64,000 nt of DNA from Pseudomonas sp. PD9R. GTDB lineage: Bacteria; Pseudomonadota; Gammaproteobacteria; Pseudomonadales; Pseudomonadaceae. The DNA is taken from positions 62,001 to 126,000 of the forward strand of contig NZ_JAHTMR010000006.1 of NCBI RefSeq assembly GCF_019200975.1. The letters are read 5' to 3'. A program made the position numbers and the translations under genes. The notes under the pieces were generated by a model. It ran no database searches and was not told the DNA's origin. It was given only the letters and a program-made list of their open reading frames with translations. Of this stretch, positions 37,584-46,445 are shown in pieces; position 1 is the stretch's first letter, and every line of letters begins with the position of its first letter.

Positions 37584-38049
37584 TGCTTTCCCTTTTTGCT
37601 TTTTCGGGGGTGCGTTCGCCGCTATTTCGGTGCGGATATTGATAGAAGACGCAGGCCATAAAAAGTGCACTGCGATCGGAACGCTCTGTACCGATTCAAG
37701 CGGTGGCTTTTAAATCAGCTGCGTTGCTGTCAATCAATACGGGTTTTCTGAAAGGCATTAAAAAGCCGGCTTGTGGCCGGCTTCTCGGGGACTGGCTTGG
37801 ATCATTTTTGGTAAACCGCGCCAGCCTTCAAAACGTACACCCGGATCTTGCGTCCGGCTGTGGGACTCAGCGAGAAAATCATCTGCCTTGTCGGTGCGAT
37901 CATGAGCCGCGGAGCGGGTCGATGCGCAAATGTGGGGCGCAGCATACTGATTTTTTGGGGAAATTCCCAGCATGGTGTGCGTTGTAGAGCTATCCGATCG
38001 TTGCGGGTCTGCTGACGGGGTCGAGATGTAGGTTGAATGTTGCAAAGCA
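37584..38049. other. Gene-poor strip with a possible short minus-strand remnant
   Basis: No convincing full gene is present. On the minus strand, one frame ending at 37802 gives a tail SPTAGRKIRVYVLKAGAVYQ, which looks like the end of a larger protein and lies 20 bases upstream of a minus-strand terminator. It may be a decayed gene. The other frames here look like noise. Confidence 0.4.
37760..37783 (-). terminator. Rho-independent terminator, minus strand
   Basis: AAGCCGGC (37763-37770) pairs with GCCGGCTT (37776-37783). On the minus strand the stem is followed by a run of T (37764-37760). It implies a transcript coming from the repressor side. Confidence 0.7.
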
Positions 38050-38112
38050 TTCGCGAGCAAGCCCGCTCCCACAAGGATCGCGTAATCCTTGTGGGAGCGG
38101 GCTTGCTCGCGA
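38050..38112. repeat. REP-type inverted repeat (CGAGCAAGCCCGCTCCC family)
   Basis: The 29-base arms at 38050-38078 and 38084-38112 (TTCGCGAGCAAGCCCGCTCC and on) are exact reverse complements with a 5-base loop. It follows the S24 repressor stop and is the only copy of this subfamily in the window. Confidence 0.95.
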
Positions 38113-38128
38113 AAAAGACGCCTCGGCG

Positions 38129-38878
38129 TTACAGGAACGGCACTTCCGGTCTGCGCTTGTTCAGTGTCGACCACCAGAACACCCAGCCCAATACCCTGAA
38201 GTTCTGCTCTTCGATTTGTTCGCGCCTGAGAATCTCGTCTGGATACTCGGCGCTGTTGTGGCTGCGCATCCGCAATGCGTTACCCGGGACTCGATGCAGG
38301 TATTTGATACGAAGCATGCCGTCGTGCTCGATGGCGTAGATCTGGCCGTCGATGATTTGCGTAAGGCCCCGGTCGATAGCAATGGTGGAGCCGTCTTCGA
38401 TCTTCTCGGCCATGCTGTTGCCGACCATGCGGGCGCAGATGGCGTCAGTGTGGTTGATCTCCAGGGAATCGAGGTGACTGCGAGGAAGGCGGATGGATTC
38501 TTCGCGGTCCTCGACAACGTGAGTTTTGTTAGAGCCGACTGCCGTAGGAACCTCCTTGTAGAACGGCAAGTCAAGATCGGTGGGCTCAATCACGGTATAA
38601 ACGCCGCGAATGGCCTGGGCGTCGAAGATGTTGCCAGACTCATCGGCCAGGCGCAGATGCTTGGCGTCTTTCAGGCCTTCTCCAGTTTTTAGCCAGTCAC
38701 TGTTCACGGACAGTTTTCTGGCGACTTCTTCCATGCAGTGAGCAGGCACGCCGCGGGTGTACCAGTTGTGCACATTTTGTGGTGCCGTGTTCAAGAACTC
38801 GGCAAATCCTGTTGTGGTGATATTCGCTATCCCAAGAAGCGCTTTGAACCGAGGACCGCTGGATTTGTTGTTTTTCAT
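38129..38878 (-). CDS. S24-family (LexA/PrtR-like) helix-turn-helix repressor
   Basis: The ATG at 38878 (MKNNKSSGPRFKALLGIAN) is chosen; the frame continues to a TTG at 38902. The 249-aa protein has an N-terminal HTH (ITTTGFAEFLNTAPQNVHNW, about residues 20-60) and a C-terminal S24 peptidase: GNSMAEKIEDGSTIAIDRG with the catalytic Ser, and HDGMLRIKYLHRV with Lys. The self-cleavage site, usually Ala-Gly, reads TAVGS here. It is like the pyocin/prophage regulators PrtR and CI, but no phage or tailocin genes are nearby. Confidence 0.85.
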   Translation of the reverse strand: MKNNKSSGPRFKALLGIANITTTGFAEFLNTAPQNVHNWYTRGVPAHCMEEVARKLSVNSDWLKTGEGLKDAKHLRLADESGNIFDAQAIRGVYTVIEPTDLDLPFYKEVPTAVGSNKTHVVEDREESIRLPRSHLDSLEINHTDAICARMVGNSMAEKIEDGSTIAIDRGLTQIIDGQIYAIEHDGMLRIKYLHRVPGNALRMRSHNSAEYPDEILRREQIEEQNFRVLGWVFWWSTLNKRRPEVPFL

Positions 38879-39006
38879 AAGCGCGAGTCTACTGGCGCGC
38901 AATAAGGCTTTGAATCAACGAACCGTTCAAAATCGGCGGAAATTTAAGACGGGATGTAAGACGCTTTCAGGGAAAATTAAACAAAAAACAACTCAATGGC
39001 AGGGTG

Positions 39007-39023
39007 TTAAACGAGCTGTTTAA
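39007..39023. promoter_or_regulatory. Inverted repeat upstream of the S24 repressor gene
   Basis: TTAAAC-GAGCT-GTTTAA is a perfect 6-base inverted repeat with a 5-base centre, about 130 bp upstream of the repressor start. A second, GAACCGTTC, lies at 38920-38928. One of them may be the operator. Neither fits the LexA consensus CTGT-N8-ACAG. Confidence 0.35.
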
Positions 39024-39043
39024 GCTGCTTTGCAAGCGCCCAC

Positions 39044-39069
39044 AAAAAACCCCGGATCAACCGGGGTTT
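39044..39069 (-). terminator. Rho-independent terminator of ppa
   Basis: AAACCCCGG (39047-39055) pairs with CCGGGGTTT (39061-39069) around ATCAA; six A residues at 39044-39049 read as a T-run on the minus strand. It lies 37 bases after the ppa stop. Confidence 0.9.
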
Positions 39070-39105
39070 CTCTTGAGGCTTGCCGCCTGAAGCTCGCGAC
39101 TGCTC

Positions 39106-39633
39106 TTAGCCTTTATAGGCCGCAACCGACTTGGTGATCGCTTCGCGGGCAGCGTCTGCGCCGGCCCAGCCTTCGATCTTCACCCATTTGCCTTTTTCGA
39201 GATCTTTGTAGTTCGCGAAGAAGTGCTCGATCTGTTGGATCAGCAGCGGTGGCAAGTCGGTGTATTCCTTCACGTCGACGTACAACTGGGACAGCTTGTC
39301 GTGCGGAACCGCGATGACTTTGGCATCGCCGCCGCCGTCGTCGGTCATGTTCAGGATGCCGACTGGACGTGCGCGGATCACCGAACCTGGAGCAACCGGG
39401 TAAGGGGTTACAACCAGTACGTCGAGGGGATCACCGTCGTCCGCCAGGGTGTTCGGGATGTAACCGTAGTTGGCCGGGTAGAACATTGGGGTGGCCATGA
39501 AACGGTCAACGAACAGGCAATCGCTGTCTTTGTCGATTTCGTATTTGATCGGCGCGTGGTTGGCCGGAATCTCGATCGCGACGTAGATGTCGTTCGGCAG
39601 GTCTTTGCCAGCCGGAATCTTGCTGTAGCTCAT
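39106..39633 (-). CDS. ppa: Ppa, inorganic pyrophosphatase
   Basis: The 175-aa enzyme is the usual soluble family I length. It splits pyrophosphate in the cytosol. Active-site landmarks: [38 protein letters not shown] (acidic cluster DDGDPLDVL) and [15 protein letters not shown]. The start ATG at 39633 ([20 protein letters not shown]) is standard. A -10-like TATAAT on the minus strand (39696-39701) precedes it. It marks the right edge of the accessory region. Confidence 0.97.
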   Translation of the reverse strand: MSYSKIPAGKDLPNDIYVAIEIPANHAPIKYEIDKDSDCLFVDRFMATPMFYPANYGYIPNTLADDGDPLDVLVVTPYPVAPGSVIRARPVGILNMTDDGGGDAKVIAVPHDKLSQLYVDVKEYTDLPPLLIQQIEHFFANYKDLEKGKWVKIEGWAGADAAREAITKSVAAYKG

Positions 39634-39695
39634 TGGGCGTTGCCCCCGTTAGTTGACCAAAAACACTTGGCCGGATTGACCAAAAAGTGGCGGCG

Positions 39696-39701
39696 ATTAT
39701 A
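39696..39701 (-). promoter_or_regulatory. Sigma-70 -10 element of ppa
   Basis: On the minus strand this reads TATAAT, about 63 bases upstream of the ppa ATG. I see no good -35 partner. Confidence 0.45.
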
Positions 39702-39746
39702 GGCATATTCCGCCAACGTTGCTATGCACCGCAGGTCCTGTAGACC

Positions 39747-40559
39747 TTAGTCATGTGCCTGATAGACAGGGTCGTCGGCGAGAAGTTGCCTGAGCCTCGC
39801 CAGCGGGTCCTGGCGGTAGAACAACTTCAGCTGTTCGTAGACCGGAGGATAAGCCTCATGCAGCAAATCCGGGGCGCTGAAGAAGTATTCGCTGGTGACC
39901 GCGAAGAACTCGCCCGGATTCTCGGCGGCGTAAGGATCTATTGCGGTCTCGGCTTCCGGGTTGCGCTCCAGTTGTCGGTCGAGGTCGTCGTAGGCTTCTT
40001 GCATGACCTTGGCCCAGTCGCTGACCCGCATGTCGGCATGCAATGGCGGTAGGCCATTGGCGTCACCGTTGAGCATATCGAGTTTGTGCGCCAGTTCGTG
40101 GATCACCAGGTTGTAGCCTTCCCAGCCGCCGCTGGCCATGACGCCGGGCCAGGCAAGGATGATCGGGCCCTGCTGCCAGGCTTCACCACTGTGCTCGCCG
40201 TCCCATTCGTGCTCGACACCACTGGCGTCGCGATGACGCTGCGGGCTGAGAAAGTCGTCGGGGTAAAGGATGATTTCGTGAAAACCCTGATACCAGTTCA
40301 GGTCGCCGAGGTGCAACAACGGCAATTGCGCCTGGGCGGCAAGCAGCAGACGTTGCTCCTGATGCAATTCGACACCGGGCAGGGCGGTCAGGTGTTTGTC
40401 TTGCAGGAACAACACGCAGGCTTCACGCAGCCATCGGTCTTCGGCGGCACTGATGCCATCGAGAAAACTCAAGTGATGACGCACCCGCTGCCACATGTCG
40501 TCGGCAATCGGGTGCTTGGCCAGGGTGCGCTGGCGTCGCCAGGCGCTCAGGGACCACAT
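39747..40559 (-). CDS. mtfA: MtfA-like zinc metallopeptidase (M90)
   Basis: The 270-aa protein carries the zinc-binding HELAHKLDMLNG (about residue 154) and downstream FFAVTSEYFFSAP, where Glu is the third ligand. The N-terminus WSLSAWRRQRTLAKHPIADD and the LPLLHLGDLNWYQGFHEIIL segment are typical of MtfA. In E. coli MtfA binds the glucose-repressor Mlc and acts as a peptidase. The start lies 6 bases beyond the dedA stop, so the two are likely cotranscribed. Confidence 0.92.
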   Translation of the reverse strand: MWSLSAWRRQRTLAKHPIADDMWQRVRHHLSFLDGISAAEDRWLREACVLFLQDKHLTALPGVELHQEQRLLLAAQAQLPLLHLGDLNWYQGFHEIILYPDDFLSPQRHRDASGVEHEWDGEHSGEAWQQGPIILAWPGVMASGGWEGYNLVIHELAHKLDMLNGDANGLPPLHADMRVSDWAKVMQEAYDDLDRQLERNPEAETAIDPYAAENPGEFFAVTSEYFFSAPDLLHEAYPPVYEQLKLFYRQDPLARLRQLLADDPVYQAHD

Positions 40560-40565
40560 CGTGAA

Positions 40566-41222
40566 TCAGCGAGATTCGGCTTTGGAGTTCGAGCCGCCCA
40601 AGCGGCTGCGGACTACGCCGATAATCATCGGTACCAGTGACAACAGGATGATGCCGACCACCAGCAACGAAAGGTTTTTCTTGATGAACGGTACGTTACC
40701 GAAGAAGTACCCGAGGGTGACCAGACCACCAACCCACAGGATGGTGCCGAAGACGCTGAAGGCGAAGAAACGCGGATATGGCATTTTCCCTACGCCAGCG
40801 ACGAACGGTGCAAAGGTACGGATAATTGGCAGGAAGCGCGCCAGGGTTACTGTTTTGCCGCCATGCTTGTCGTAGAAATCGTGGGTTTGTTGCAGGTAGT
40901 CGCGGCGGAAAATCTTCGAATTCGGATTGCTGAACAGCTTTTCGCCAGCCGTTCGTCCGATGATGTAGTTGGTGCTATCACCAAGAATCGCCGCCAGCAT
41001 CAGCAGGCCGCCGAGCAGCACCGGGTCCATGCCTCCACCAGCCGCCACGGCACCAGCGATGAACAGCAGGGAATCGCCCGGCAGGAAAGGCATCACCACC
41101 AGGCCGGTTTCACAGAAAATCACCATGAACAGAATGGCGTAGATCCAGGCCCCGTAGTTGGTTACGAGCATGTCGAGGTACACATCGAGATGCAGGACAA
41201 TGTCGATCAAGTTGAAATCCAT
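40566..41222 (-). CDS. DedA-family membrane protein
   Basis: The 218-aa protein has several membrane segments (GAWIYAILFMVIFCETGLVV, LVTLGYFFGN) and the DedA signatures FCETGLVVMPFLPGDSLLFI, LGDSTNYIIGRTAGEKLF, HGGKTVTLARFLPIIRTFAP and FVAGVGKMPYPRF. DedA proteins act in lipid-carrier recycling and membrane homeostasis. The Glu and Arg residues needed are present. It precedes mtfA. Confidence 0.93.
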   Translation of the reverse strand: MDFNLIDIVLHLDVYLDMLVTNYGAWIYAILFMVIFCETGLVVMPFLPGDSLLFIAGAVAAGGGMDPVLLGGLLMLAAILGDSTNYIIGRTAGEKLFSNPNSKIFRRDYLQQTHDFYDKHGGKTVTLARFLPIIRTFAPFVAGVGKMPYPRFFAFSVFGTILWVGGLVTLGYFFGNVPFIKKNLSLLVVGIILLSLVPMIIGVVRSRLGGSNSKAESR

Positions 41223-41390
41223 GGGGGCACCTGTGTTAGCGGCCCGACTCAGCAGGCCTGTGCGGATGACTTCGCGTAAGACTACGGGTAGGGGTAGTTT
41301 TTCTTACAAGCCGGAAAGATCGGGATTATACGGGCTGATAAGTGAAAAGAGCGTCGAGTTTGTAGCGGGGGATGTCGTGGTGTATTGACG

Positions 41391-41474
41391 AAAAGATCGC
41401 AGCCTTCAGCTGCTCCTACATTGGCTGGGACAAACCTTGCTCCTGTAGGCGCTGCCGAAGGCTGCGATCTTTTT
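41391..41474. repeat. REP-type repeat, degenerate
   Basis: AAAAGATCGCAGCCTTCAGC (left) and GCCGAAGGCTGCGATCTTTT (right) pair with a few mismatches; TGCTCCTACA and TGTAGGCGC close the arms. It sits between dedA and the acetyltransferase gene. Confidence 0.85.
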
Positions 41475-41481
41475 GAAACGC

Positions 41482-41943
41482 CTACAACTCGTCGCTGATC
41501 GGCAACACGTAGTTCTTGAACTCGGTGTCTTCCTTGAACCCAATGGATTCGTAGGTTTTCTGCGCGACTTCATTGTTGCTGCTGGTGGAAACGCGCATGC
41601 GCACGGCGTTGGTTTCCTTGGCCATTTTCTTCGCAGTACGGATCAGGTTGTCGGCCACCAACTGACGACGGGCATCTTCGGCGACGTAGATGTCGTTGAG
41701 GATCCACACGCGCTTCAGCGAAAGCGACGAAAAGCTTGGGTACAACTGACAAAAACCCATCAGTTTGTTTTTGTCGTCATCAGACAGTGCAAGGTAAATC
41801 ACCGACTCCTTGCGACGCAGGCGTTTCTCGAGAAACGCCCGGGACGAGTCCGGATACGGCAGGGAACCATAAAACTCGCGATATTTGACGAACAACGGGG
41901 TCAGCAGGTCCAGGTGTTCGAGGGTCGCTTGAATAATCCGCAT
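41482..41943 (-). CDS. GNAT-family acetyltransferase
   Basis: The ATG at 41943 (MRIIQATLEHLDLLTPLF) is chosen as the family N-terminus; an ATG at 41961 is possible. The 153-aa protein has the acetyl-CoA motif A region VAEDARRQLVADNLIRTAK (R/Q-x-x-G-position is RRQLVA, a weak P-loop) and the C-terminal TSSNNEVAQKTYESIGFKED. The substrate is unknown. It follows the eut genes on the same strand; PA4026 is the recalled equivalent. Confidence 0.85.
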   Translation of the reverse strand: MRIIQATLEHLDLLTPLFVKYREFYGSLPYPDSSRAFLEKRLRRKESVIYLALSDDDKNKLMGFCQLYPSFSSLSLKRVWILNDIYVAEDARRQLVADNLIRTAKKMAKETNAVRMRVSTSSNNEVAQKTYESIGFKEDTEFKNYVLPISDEL

Positions 41944-42059
41944 GGTAGGTCTCGTCTTCAAGTGGCTGTCTTCACGTGCTCTGGCGGCAAAGGGTACTCA
42001 CTGGCAGCCGTGCGTCGATCCTGCCTCAAAATGGAACGAAAGTGCAATGCGGAAGCGAT

Positions 42060-42896
42060 TCATCCATCCGGCGGGCCGAGTAGGAAATTACCTTTCATAT
42101 CCGCCCTCATATCCGAATCCAGCGTCTGAATTTGCGCTTCGTCCTTCAGATTGACCCCTGAAAGCTGGCGCCGGCAGGCCTCACGCATCAAATACAGCAA
42201 ACGGTGTGCCGCCATGCCGTAACTCAGCCCTTCGAGGCGCACATTGGAGATGCAGTTGCGGTAGGCATCCGTCAGGCCGACTTTGGGATTGTAGGTGAAA
42301 TATAAACCCAGACTGTCTGGCGAGCTGAGGCCAGGGCGTTCTCCTATCAGAATCACTGTCATTTTTGCGCCTAACAGCTCGCCGATTTCGTCGGCCACTG
42401 CAACGCGCCCCTGTTCCACCAATATCACCGGGGCTACGGACCAGTTTTCGGCGTTGACCTGTTCTTCCAGCCGCGCCAGAAACGGTAGCGTGTGACGATG
42501 AACCGCCAATGCCGACAAGCCATCGGCGACCACGATGGCCAGATCGACTCCGCCAGGATGGGCCGCGGTGTAATCGCGCAGGATTTGTGCGGACGCCTCG
42601 CTTAATTTTCGCCCCAGATCGGGGCGCTGCAGGTAACTGTTGCGGTCGATCGCTGCGCTGTGCAGCAGAATACTGTCACGACCGCGTTCAGTCAGTTGCG
42701 AGCGCAGTGCCACATGGTCAAATGGCAAATGCACCGCGTCCCGCGCCTGGGCATGGGCGTATTGGAAGTCCAGTTGTGCGCGGGTAGGCATGCTAGTGCC
42801 GGTACGGCCCAAAGCAATTCGCGCCGGTGTCAGGCGTCGCAGTTCCAGCCAGGGGTTGTGCGGATCGAAGGGTATTTTTTCCATGTCAACACTCAT
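42060..42896 (-). CDS. eutC: EutC, ethanolamine ammonia-lyase small subunit
   Basis: The ATG at 42896 overlaps the eutB stop (ATGA). The 278-aa subunit is the light chain of the adenosylcobalamin enzyme that splits ethanolamine into acetaldehyde and ammonia. Its signatures are [48 protein letters not shown] and [19 protein letters not shown] second in-frame ATG is at 42884. It needs cobalamin, which btuB and btuF of this window help bring in. Confidence 0.96.
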   Translation of the reverse strand: MSVDMEKIPFDPHNPWLELRRLTPARIALGRTGTSMPTRAQLDFQYAHAQARDAVHLPFDHVALRSQLTERGRDSILLHSAAIDRNSYLQRPDLGRKLSEASAQILRDYTAAHPGGVDLAIVVADGLSALAVHRHTLPFLARLEEQVNAENWSVAPVILVEQGRVAVADEIGELLGAKMTVILIGERPGLSSPDSLGLYFTYNPKVGLTDAYRNCISNVRLEGLSYGMAAHRLLYLMREACRRQLSGVNLKDEAQIQTLDSDMRADMKGNFLLGPPDG

Positions 42897-44287
42897 CCCA
42901 ATTGCGCCAATGCTTGGCGAAAGGCGGGCGGCAGGCCGTTGCCGAAGAGCACCTTGCCGTCCGGCTGGGTAAAAATGCCCATTTTCGCCAGCCATTGCTC
43001 GAATTCCGGCGCAGGCTTGAGGCCCAGGGTCTGGCGGGCATAAAGCGCGTCGTGGAACGAGGTGGTCTGGTAATTGAGCATGATGTCGTCGGAGCCGGGG
43101 ATGCCCATGATGAAGTTGATCCCGGCCACGCCCAGCAGGGTCAGCAGGGTGTCCATGTCATCCTGGTCGGCCTCGGCATGGTTGGTGTAACAAATGTCGC
43201 AACCCATCGGTACGCCCAGGAGCTTGCCGCAGAAGTGGTCTTCAAGGCCGGCGCGGATGATCTGTTTGCCGTTGTAGAGGTATTCCGGGCCGATAAATCC
43301 TACGACGGTGTTCACCAGGAACGGGTTGAAATGTCGCGCCACCGCGTAGGCCCGGGTTTCACACGTCTGTTGATCGACGCCATGGTGGGCGTTGGCCGAC
43401 AGAGCGCTACCCTGGCCGGTTTCGAAATACATCAGGTTTTGGCCCAGCGTGCCGCGATTGAGGCTCAACCCGGCGTCGTACCCTTCCTTCAACACGTTCA
43501 AATTAATACCAAAACTGGCATTCGCCGCTTCGGTGCCGGCGATCGACTGGAACACCAGGTCCAGCGGTACACCGCGATTTACCGCTTCAATCGACGTGGT
43601 GACGTGGGTCAGCACGCAAGCCTGGGTCGGGATTTCGTAGCGCTGAATGATCGCGTCAAGCATTTCCAGCATCGCGCAGATTGAGGCGATGCTGTCGGTG
43701 GCCGGATTGATCCCGATCATTGCATCACCGTTGCCGTGCAGCAGGCCGTCGAGAATGCTGGCGGCAATGCCGGCCGGTTCGTCGGTGGGATGGTTGGGTT
43801 GCAGGCGCGTGGACAGGCGGCCGCGCAGGCCGAGGGTGCCACGGAACTGCGTGACCACACGGATTTTCTGAGCCACCAGCACCAGATCCTGCACGCGCAT
43901 GATCTTCGATACGGCGGCAACCATTTCCGGGGTCAGGCCGGGGGCGAGGCCGCGCAGGACCGTTTCGTCGGCGGCGTCGCTGAGCAGCCAGTCACGAAAA
44001 CCTCCGACCGTGAGGTGGCTGACCACGGCAAAGGCGTTTTTGTCGTGGGTGTCGATGATCAGTCGGGTGACTTCATCATCTTCATAAGGAATCAGTACTT
44101 CCTGTAGGAAGTGGCTCAATGGAATGTCGGCCAAAGCCATCTGTGCGGCCACACGCTCACCATCGTTGAGCGCGGCGACACCCGCCAGGAAGTCCCCTGA
44201 GCGCGCCGGACTGGCCTTGGCCATCACCTCTTTGAGGTTGTCGAAGCGATAGGTCTGGGCGCCGACAGTATGGGCAAATGCGGCCAT
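42893..44287 (-). CDS. eutB: EutB, ethanolamine ammonia-lyase large subunit
   Basis: The 464-aa catalytic chain is the family length. Visible landmarks: [80 protein letters not shown] and [20 protein letters not shown], part of the substrate and B12 site. It is paired with eutC by a 4-bp overlap. The gap of 254 bases to the upstream dehydrogenase holds a REP repeat and no permease. Confidence 0.97.
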   Translation of the reverse strand: MAAFAHTVGAQTYRFDNLKEVMAKASPARSGDFLAGVAALNDGERVAAQMALADIPLSHFLQEVLIPYEDDEVTRLIIDTHDKNAFAVVSHLTVGGFRDWLLSDAADETVLRGLAPGLTPEMVAAVSKIMRVQDLVLVAQKIRVVTQFRGTLGLRGRLSTRLQPNHPTDEPAGIAASILDGLLHGNGDAMIGINPATDSIASICAMLEMLDAIIQRYEIPTQACVLTHVTTSIEAVNRGVPLDLVFQSIAGTEAANASFGINLNVLKEGYDAGLSLNRGTLGQNLMYFETGQGSALSANAHHGVDQQTCETRAYAVARHFNPFLVNTVVGFIGPEYLYNGKQIIRAGLEDHFCGKLLGVPMGCDICYTNHAEADQDDMDTLLTLLGVAGINFIMGIPGSDDIMLNYQTTSFHDALYARQTLGLKPAPEFEQWLAKMGIFTQPDGKVLFGNGLPPAFRQALAQLG

Positions 44288-44320
44288 GGGGCGGTGTCCT
44301 CCTGGTTGAAAGCAATTCCC

Positions 44321-44407
44321 CTGCAGGAGCTGCCGAAGGCTGCGATTTTTTGATCGTGCTCTTTAAAAAGGCAAGATCAAAAGATCGCAGCCTTTGGAAG
44401 CTCCTAC
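44321..44407. repeat. REP-type inverted repeat
   Basis: The arms at 44321-44352 and 44376-44407 (CTGCAGGAGCTGCCGAAGGC and its complement, with a few mismatches) pair around an A/T-rich loop. It lies between exaC and eutB and might reduce read-through. Confidence 0.9.
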
Positions 44408-44541
44408 AAGGGCCGTGTGCGAGCAAACCCGGATAAAAATAGGCAATGCCCGTGCCAGGAACGGCCAGGGCATTTGTGTTGTGTCAGCCTGGAGATGCCG
44501 TCGCGGGCAAGACTTGCCCGCGATGGCCGTTACGCGCTGGG

Positions 44542-46062
44542 TTAGAAGAAACCCAGCGGATTGATGTCGTAGCTCACCAGCAGGTTTTTGGTCTGCTGAT
44601 AGTGGTCGAGCATCATTTTGTGGGTTTCACGGCCGACGCCGGACTTTTTGTAACCACCGAACGCGGCGTGTGCCGGGTACAGGTGGTAGCAGTTGGTCCA
44701 CACACGACCGGCCTTGATGGCGCGGCCCATGCGATAGGCGCGGTTGATGTCGCGGGTCCAGAGGCCGGCACCCAGGCCGAACTCGGTGTCGTTGGCGATG
44801 GCCAGGGCTTCGGCTTCGTCCTTGAAGGTGGTGATGCTCACCACCGGGCCAAAGATTTCTTCCTGGAACACACGCATTTTGTTGGTGCCCTTGAGCAAGG
44901 TCGGCTGGATGTAATAGCCGGACGCCAGGTTGCCCTCGAGTTTTTCCACCTTACCGCCGGTCAGCAGCTCGGCACCTTCGCCCTTGGCAATTTCCAGGTA
45001 CGAAAGGATTTTGTCGAATTGCTGCTCGGATGCCTGGGCGCCAACCATGGTGTCGGTGTCCAGCGGGTCTCCACGTTTGATTTGCAGGACTTTCTTCATG
45101 ACCACTTGCATGAATTCGTCGTAGATCGACTCTTGAACCAGTGCGCGGGACGGGCAGGTGCAGACTTCGCCCTGGTTGAAGAACGCCAGCACCAAACCTT
45201 CGGCCGCTTTCTCGATGAAGGACGGTTCGGCTTTCATGATGTCCTCGAAGAAGATGTTCGGCGATTTGCCACCCAGCTCCACGGTGGACGGAATGATGTT
45301 TTCAGCGGCGCATTTCATGATGTGCGAGCCGACCGGGGTCGAGCCGGTGAAGGCGATCTTGGCAATGCGTTTGCTGGTGGCCAAGGCTTCGCCAGCTTCT
45401 TTGCCGAAGCCTTGCACAATGTTCAGCACGCCTGGCGGCAGCAGGTCGCCAATCAGTTCCATCAGTACGGTAATGCCCAGCGGGGTTTGCTCGGCAGGCT
45501 TGAGCACTACGCAGTTACCGGCAGCCAGGGCCGGGGCGAGTTTCCAGGCCGCCATCAGGATCGGGAAGTTCCACGGGATGATCTGCCCGACCACGCCCAG
45601 TGGTTCGTGAATGTGATAGGCCACGGTGTTGCCATCAATCTCGGCAGCGCTGCCTTCCTGGGCGCGAATGCAACCGGCGAAATAGCGGAAGTGGTCAGCA
45701 GCCAGCGGGATGTCGGCGTTGAGGGTTTCGCGAACGGCTTTGCCGTTGTCCCAGGATTCAGTGATTGCCAGCAGTTCGAGGTTCTGCTCGATGCGGTCGG
45801 CAATTTTCAGCAGCACCAGCGAGCGCGCCTGGGCAGACGTGGCGCCCCAGGCATCGGCAGCGGCGTGGGCAGCGTCCAGGGCCTTGTCGATATCTTCGGC
45901 TGTGGAGCGCGGGAATTCGGCAATCGGTTGGCCATTGACTGGCGAAGTATTGGTGAAGTACTGACCTTTGACAGGCGCGACGAACTCGCCGCCGATGTAA
46001 TTACCGTATTTGGCTTTGAACGAAACGATAGCGCCTTCAGTACCGGGGTGAGCGTAACGCAT
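44542..46062 (-). CDS. exaC: Aldehyde dehydrogenase, ExaC-like (acetaldehyde oxidation)
   Basis: The 506-aa NAD-dependent enzyme begins [20 protein letters not shown] and has the cofactor loop [13 protein letters not shown], the general base in [15 protein letters not shown] and the nucleophile Cys in [15 protein letters not shown]. These fit the ExaC/AcoD group. It would oxidise the acetaldehyde made by EutBC to acetate. A sigma-54 promoter is just upstream, and the divergent gene eatR is its likely activator. PA4022 is the recalled equivalent. Confidence 0.93.
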   Translation of the reverse strand: MRYAHPGTEGAIVSFKAKYGNYIGGEFVAPVKGQYFTNTSPVNGQPIAEFPRSTAEDIDKALDAAHAAADAWGATSAQARSLVLLKIADRIEQNLELLAITESWDNGKAVRETLNADIPLAADHFRYFAGCIRAQEGSAAEIDGNTVAYHIHEPLGVVGQIIPWNFPILMAAWKLAPALAAGNCVVLKPAEQTPLGITVLMELIGDLLPPGVLNIVQGFGKEAGEALATSKRIAKIAFTGSTPVGSHIMKCAAENIIPSTVELGGKSPNIFFEDIMKAEPSFIEKAAEGLVLAFFNQGEVCTCPSRALVQESIYDEFMQVVMKKVLQIKRGDPLDTDTMVGAQASEQQFDKILSYLEIAKGEGAELLTGGKVEKLEGNLASGYYIQPTLLKGTNKMRVFQEEIFGPVVSITTFKDEAEALAIANDTEFGLGAGLWTRDINRAYRMGRAIKAGRVWTNCYHLYPAHAAFGGYKKSGVGRETHKMMLDHYQQTKNLLVSYDINPLGFF

Positions 46063-46128
46063 GGTGGGTTCTCCTTGGCTTTTGTACTTATTAGGAAGAC
46101 GCGCATGTGCGCTTGCTTTAAGCGTAGA

Positions 46129-46143
46129 GCAAAGGCCGGGCCA
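46129..46143 (-). promoter_or_regulatory. Sigma-54 (-24/-12) promoter of exaC-eutBC
   Basis: On the minus strand this reads TGGCCCGGCCTTTGC, matching TGGCACG-N4-TTGC at 10 of 11 fixed positions with correct GG/GC spacing. The start of transcription would be near 46117, 55 bases before the exaC ATG. The 190 bases beyond it (46144-46331) contain several ACAG/CTGT-like half-sites that an enhancer-binding protein could use. Confidence 0.8.
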
Positions 46144-46331
46144 CTGCCTTGCAGGTCAGGCAAATCAAGGCCTTACGCGGTTTTTGTCGGACCGACGGAC
46201 TCTGTCTGTGACGGTTTCGGTACAGCCTTGGTGACAGTTTGTACTGCTTCTGGCACAGCGTGTGACGGGTCGGTCTCGCCGGCATTGCAAAGCATGGATG
46301 GCTGGAGGATGCTCGGTGCCTGTGATGGACC

Positions 46332-46410
46332 GTAGGAGCTGCCGAAGGCTGCGATCTTTTGATCTCGAATCAGCAAGGTCAAAAGATCGCAGCCTTCGGC
46401 AGCTCCTACA
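46332..46410. repeat. REP-type inverted repeat
   Basis: The arms at 46332-46362 and 46379-46410 (CGTAGGAGCTGCCGAAGGCT and its complement) pair perfectly by eye. It lies between the exaC control region and eatR. Confidence 0.92.
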
Positions 46411-46445
46411 GGGCCGTGTACACCTTTCGGGGAGAATAATAAGAA

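Noticed and set aside
38879..39105. LexA box before the S24 repressor
   Set aside because: No CTGT-N8-ACAG match was found; the palindromes present are different.
37338..39105. tRNA or attachment site marking an integrated island
   Set aside because: No cloverleaf-like sequence, integrase gene or clear direct repeat was seen in the strip or at its edges.
44446..46335. Plus-strand frame opposite exaC
   Set aside because: Antisense of a complete aldehyde dehydrogenase gene; no motif seen.
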